DNA of 64,000 bases. It comes from Desulfosporosinus sp. Sb-LF. Its GTDB lineage: Bacteria; Bacillota; Desulfitobacteriia; Desulfitobacteriales; Desulfitobacteriaceae. The translations under genes were made by a program, and so were the position numbers. The notes beneath the pieces were generated by a model. It did no database searches. It was not told the origin of the DNA and worked only from the letters and a program-made list of their open reading frames with translations. Where the stretch lies: positions 1 through 64,000 of the forward strand of contig NZ_SPQR01000011.1 in NCBI RefSeq assembly GCF_004766055.1. Reading direction: 5' to 3'. Each line of letters begins with the position of its first letter. The first letter of the stretch is position 1. Shown one piece after another: positions 61,634 to 64,000 of the stretch.

Positions 61634-62371
61634 TTAAATAAAGTTTCCTCCGTCGACGACAATGGTTTGTCCAGTAACGAATCCTGCATTTGCAATTAAA
61701 GAATAGACTACTTCGGCGATATCCTCTGGGCCTGCAACACGACCGAGCGGGGTGCCGGCCGCTAGATGCGCGATATGGTCTTCCTTCCCCTCCACCCAAC
61801 GTGTCTGAACGATTCCGGGAGCCACTGCATTAACCCTGACCTCTGGGGCCATGACCCTAGCCAACGATTTGGTAATACTAATTCCCGCCGCCTTTGAAGC
61901 CGAGTAGGCAATAGAACTCCCTAATCCAGTGAGTCCTGCAATGGAAGCGATATTAACGATACACCCTCGATTCTTCTTAAGTTCAGCGGAAACAGCCCTG
62001 CAGCAAAAGAACAGGCCCTTGACATTAACGCCCATAATATCGTCCCAATACTCCTCTTTCATTCCCTCTAGATCTGCATGCTCTACGAAATGAGTCATTC
62101 CTGCATTATTAACTAAGATATCCAGTTTTCCAAAATCAGCCACTACTTGACTGATCATCGCCCTAATCTCAACATCTTGCGAGACATTAGCTTTATAGGT
62201 CAAACAGCGAACTCCTAAACCTTCGACCTCTCGGGAAGTCTTTAAGGCCTCTTCTTCAGAACGAGAATAATTAATGGCAATATTTACTCCGGATCGGGCT
62301 AACATTAAAGCAATTGCCCTTCCGATCCCAGTTCCGCCTCCTGTAATCAGTGCGATTTTTCCTTGTAACAT
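61634..62371 (-). CDS. Short-chain dehydrogenase/reductase (FabG-like)
   Basis: A 245-residue SDR. ALITGGGTGIGRAIA is the NADP(H)-binding motif, LVNNAG is present, and the catalytic Ser, Tyr and Lys are in NIASIAG and AYSASKAAG. ATG 62371 follows GAGGGGG; an upstream in-frame codon at 62428 has no site. It could be a 3-oxoacyl-ACP reductase or another alcohol dehydrogenase; the lack of fab genes nearby argues against a housekeeping role in fatty acid synthesis. Confidence 0.85.
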   Translation of the reverse strand: MLQGKIALITGGGTGIGRAIALMLARSGVNIAINYSRSEEEALKTSREVEGLGVRCLTYKANVSQDVEIRAMISQVVADFGKLDILVNNAGMTHFVEHADLEGMKEEYWDDIMGVNVKGLFFCCRAVSAELKKNRGCIVNIASIAGLTGLGSSIAYSASKAAGISITKSLARVMAPEVRVNAVAPGIVQTRWVEGKEDHIAHLAAGTPLGRVAGPEDIAEVVYSLIANAGFVTGQTIVVDGGNFI

Positions 62372-62460
62372 TCTAAATTCCCCCTCAATAACTTTTACAT
62401 AGTCATTATGCTTTCTAGTATAACCCACACACCAAAACGCGACAAGAAATAATGAACAAA

Positions 62461-62500
62461 TCGAACAAGGGACCCCTGCTTGAGTGGCCCCTTGTTCGAT
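62461..62500 (-). terminator. Terminator of the thiM-thiE operon
   Basis: TCGAACAAGGGACC pairs with GGCCCCTTGTTCGA with one mismatch around a loop of about 12 bases. It begins eight bases after the thiE stop codon and is followed by TTTGTTC on the minus strand. Confidence 0.75.
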
Positions 62501-62506
62501 GATTGT

Positions 62507-63139
62507 CTAAATAGATTGTTTGATGATATCTTGCAATTGCTTTGCAGCCCCTTGGATATTTTCCTTAGCCAAAATGGCAGATACAACGGAAATTCCGTCA
62601 ATACCTGTTGACATAACTTGTAGCGCGTTTGTTAAATTGATTCCCCCGATGGCAACAACGGGGATTTTCACGGAATTTTTGATAAGCTTTAATTGCTCGA
62701 AGCTAACCTCGGTGGCATCGGTCTTGGTAGATGTTTTAAAAAGAGCCCCAACTCCTAAATAGTCAGCACCCTGTTCTTGGGCTAAAAGAGCTTCTTCTTG
62801 GGTGCTAACGGAAACACCAATAATTTTATTGGGAAAGAGTTCTTTCGCTTTAATCATTGGGAGATCGTCTTGTCCCACATGTAATCCCTCGGCATCGACC
62901 GCAAGTGCAATATCCAGTCGGTCATTAATAATCAAAGGGATTTTGTAACGAGAGGTTATCTCTTTTACCCTAAGAGCCAGTTGTAAGAATTCTCGAGTAG
63001 AGACCGATTTTTCACGCAGTTGTACCAGGGTAACTCCACCCTTAATAGCTTCCTCAATACAATCACACAAATCCCGTTCTCCAAGCAGTTCACGATCCGT
63101 AACAAGATACAGACTGTAGTCTACCTCAATCTCACTCAT
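62507..63139 (-). CDS. thiE: Thiamine-phosphate synthase
   Basis: A 210-residue barrel enzyme that joins the pyrimidine and thiazole halves of thiamine phosphate. LYLVTDRELL, VQLREKS, LIINDRLDIALAVDAEGLHVGQDDLP and YLGVGALFKTSTKTD are the expected blocks; VVAIGGINLTN closes the phosphate site. It overlaps the thiM gene by eight bases. GAAGGG precedes the ATG. Confidence 0.95.
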   Translation of the reverse strand: MSEIEVDYSLYLVTDRELLGERDLCDCIEEAIKGGVTLVQLREKSVSTREFLQLALRVKEITSRYKIPLIINDRLDIALAVDAEGLHVGQDDLPMIKAKELFPNKIIGVSVSTQEEALLAQEQGADYLGVGALFKTSTKTDATEVSFEQLKLIKNSVKIPVVAIGGINLTNALQVMSTGIDGISVVSAILAKENIQGAAKQLQDIIKQSI

Positions 63140-63944
63140 ATCTAATTTTCCCTTCTTGAGCCAAGATCTCGGGGGTTAGGTTATAAATACTATCTAACAG
63201 CCTGGCTCGAAAAGTTCCTATTCCCTCTCCATGGTGCAACGAGGCCTGAGCGATTTCTCCTGCGAGGCCCATGCTGATAATTCCTGCTACAACTGCTGCA
63301 TAGTAATCGTTTGTGACACCGCAAAAAGTACCCACGAGGGATGTTGTCATACACCCGGTGCCCGTGACATCTGACAAAATTCGGTGTCCATTATCCAGTA
63401 AACAAACTTGAAGGCCATCAGAAACGACATCCGTCTTTCCTGTAATGCCGATAACGCAATTTAATTCGGACGCTAGTTTCTTGGCGACGATGGAACTATC
63501 TTGTTCGTCCGCGAGCGAATCAACTCCCTTAATGGCCACATCTAAGCCCGCCAAGACTTTGATTTCGGACATATTACCCCGGATCACATCGGGTTTAACT
63601 TCTCTGATCAGTCTTTCAGACGTATTGGTGCGCAGCTTTGTTGCTCCTACCCCTACCGGATCTAGAATGATTGGAACGCCTAATTCCTTCGCCTTTAACC
63701 CCGCAACCAGCATGCTCTCAATCGTCCTAGAATTGAGTGTGCCAATATTAAGGACTAAGGCTGAAGCAAAGCCGACCATTTCTGCGACTTCCTCCAGGTC
63801 ATCCGCCATTACAGGCGAACCACCGATCGCCAAGACAATATTGGCGCAATCATTGACGGTAACATAGTTCGTAATATGGTGAATCAACGGGCTCTTTTCT
63901 TTAACAGCCCTTAAGTTCGCAGAGATTTTCGCACGTAATTCCAT
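63132..63944 (-). CDS. thiM: Hydroxyethylthiazole kinase
   Basis: A 270-residue kinase that salvages the thiazole half of thiamine. PLIHHITNYVTVNDCANIVLA is the substrate-binding start, LDPVGVGATKLRT and VTGTGCMTTSLVG the core and catalytic blocks. ATG 63944 has GGAGG eleven bases upstream; a TTG at 63962 is an alternative. With thiE it makes thiamine phosphate from salvaged precursors; thiD is not in the window. The promoter and any TPP riboswitch lie beyond the right edge. Confidence 0.93.
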   Translation of the reverse strand: MELRAKISANLRAVKEKSPLIHHITNYVTVNDCANIVLAIGGSPVMADDLEEVAEMVGFASALVLNIGTLNSRTIESMLVAGLKAKELGVPIILDPVGVGATKLRTNTSERLIREVKPDVIRGNMSEIKVLAGLDVAIKGVDSLADEQDSSIVAKKLASELNCVIGITGKTDVVSDGLQVCLLDNGHRILSDVTGTGCMTTSLVGTFCGVTNDYYAAVVAGIISMGLAGEIAQASLHHGEGIGTFRARLLDSIYNLTPEILAQEGKIRYE

Positions 63945-64000
63945 TTGACTGTCAACCTCCAAGTTATAGAATGTAGTAAGCTAATCAACACCATAACCGG

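Noticed and set aside
61572-61799. Extra N-terminal 76 codons of the SGNH hydrolase frame
   Set aside because: They overlap the SDR gene in another frame, are rich in Arg and Cys, have no ribosome site, and precede a normal TTG start and signal peptide.
63945-64000. TPP riboswitch ahead of thiM
   Set aside because: Expected from the family, but none of its conserved blocks lie in the few bases left before the window ends.

Overview
The window looks like chromosomal DNA of an anaerobic, low-to-moderate GC Gram-positive of the Peptococcaceae/Desulfitobacteriaceae type, with Desulfosporosinus or Desulfitobacterium as the best guess. This rests on gene content read from the sequence, not on a database search: a SigI/RsgI pair, T-box control of trp, strong AAGGAGG ribosome sites, an [FeFe]-hydrogenase-like sensor, DUF3786 and MutL-like proteins, and a sigma-54-controlled crotonyl-CoA operon. 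No insertion sequence, prophage or CRISPR array was seen.

Layout. 1-250: promoters and boxA leader of an rRNA operon that continues left of the window (minus strand). 0.3-3.8 kb: a heterodimeric ABC exporter of the BmrC/BmrD type. 4.3-6.9 kb: cyanophycin synthetase. 7.9-10.6 kb: a fused ferredoxin / H-cluster / FeS / GGDEF / EAL protein. 10.6-12 kb: DAHP synthase next to a decayed copy of the 3' end of an acyl-CoA dehydrogenase gene. 12.1-18.7 kb: an operon for crotonyl-CoA/butyryl-CoA metabolism (dehydrogenase, thiolase, CoA-transferase, crotonase, 3-hydroxybutyryl-CoA dehydrogenase) read leftward from a -24/-12 promoter, with its probable sigma-54 activator just upstream (19.0-20.4 kb). 21.6-22.5 kb: nine tRNAs behind one promoter. 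22.6-27.8 kb: trpEGDCF behind two nearly identical tryptophan T-boxes; trpB and trpA are absent here. 27.8-39.9 kb: mostly single genes (DUF3786, two nitroreductases, amidohydrolase, TipA-like MerR regulator, short MutL-like protein, NlpC/P60 and LysM wall proteins, flavoredoxin-like protein, ATP-grasp enzyme, methyltransferase) and an ADP-ribosylglycohydrolase pseudogene. 40.0-42.9 kb: rsgI, sigI and a secreted DUF5667 protein. 43.2-47.0 kb: an SbcD/SbcC (YhaO/YhaN)-like gene pair in which the catalytic motifs of both partners are lost. 47.1-56.2 kb: an MFS transporter, then a SorC-regulated sugar or polyol cassette (dehydrogenase, FGGY kinase, ribose-type ABC importer, DeoC aldolase). 56.5-59.1 kb: a drug-efflux MFS pump with paired operators, and a stand-alone di-iron beta-lactamase-fold protein. 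59.2-60.1 kb: a 13-bp satellite bracketed by a 16-bp inverted repeat. 60.4-63.9 kb: a secreted SGNH hydrolase, an SDR reductase, thiE and thiM.

The observations most worth following are the doubly inactive Mre11/Rad50-like pair, the hydrogenase-cyclic-di-GMP fusion, the satellite inside its inverted repeat, the sigma-54 circuit of the crotonyl-CoA operon, the duplicated T-box, and the lsr-like sugar cassette with matching palindromic operators.
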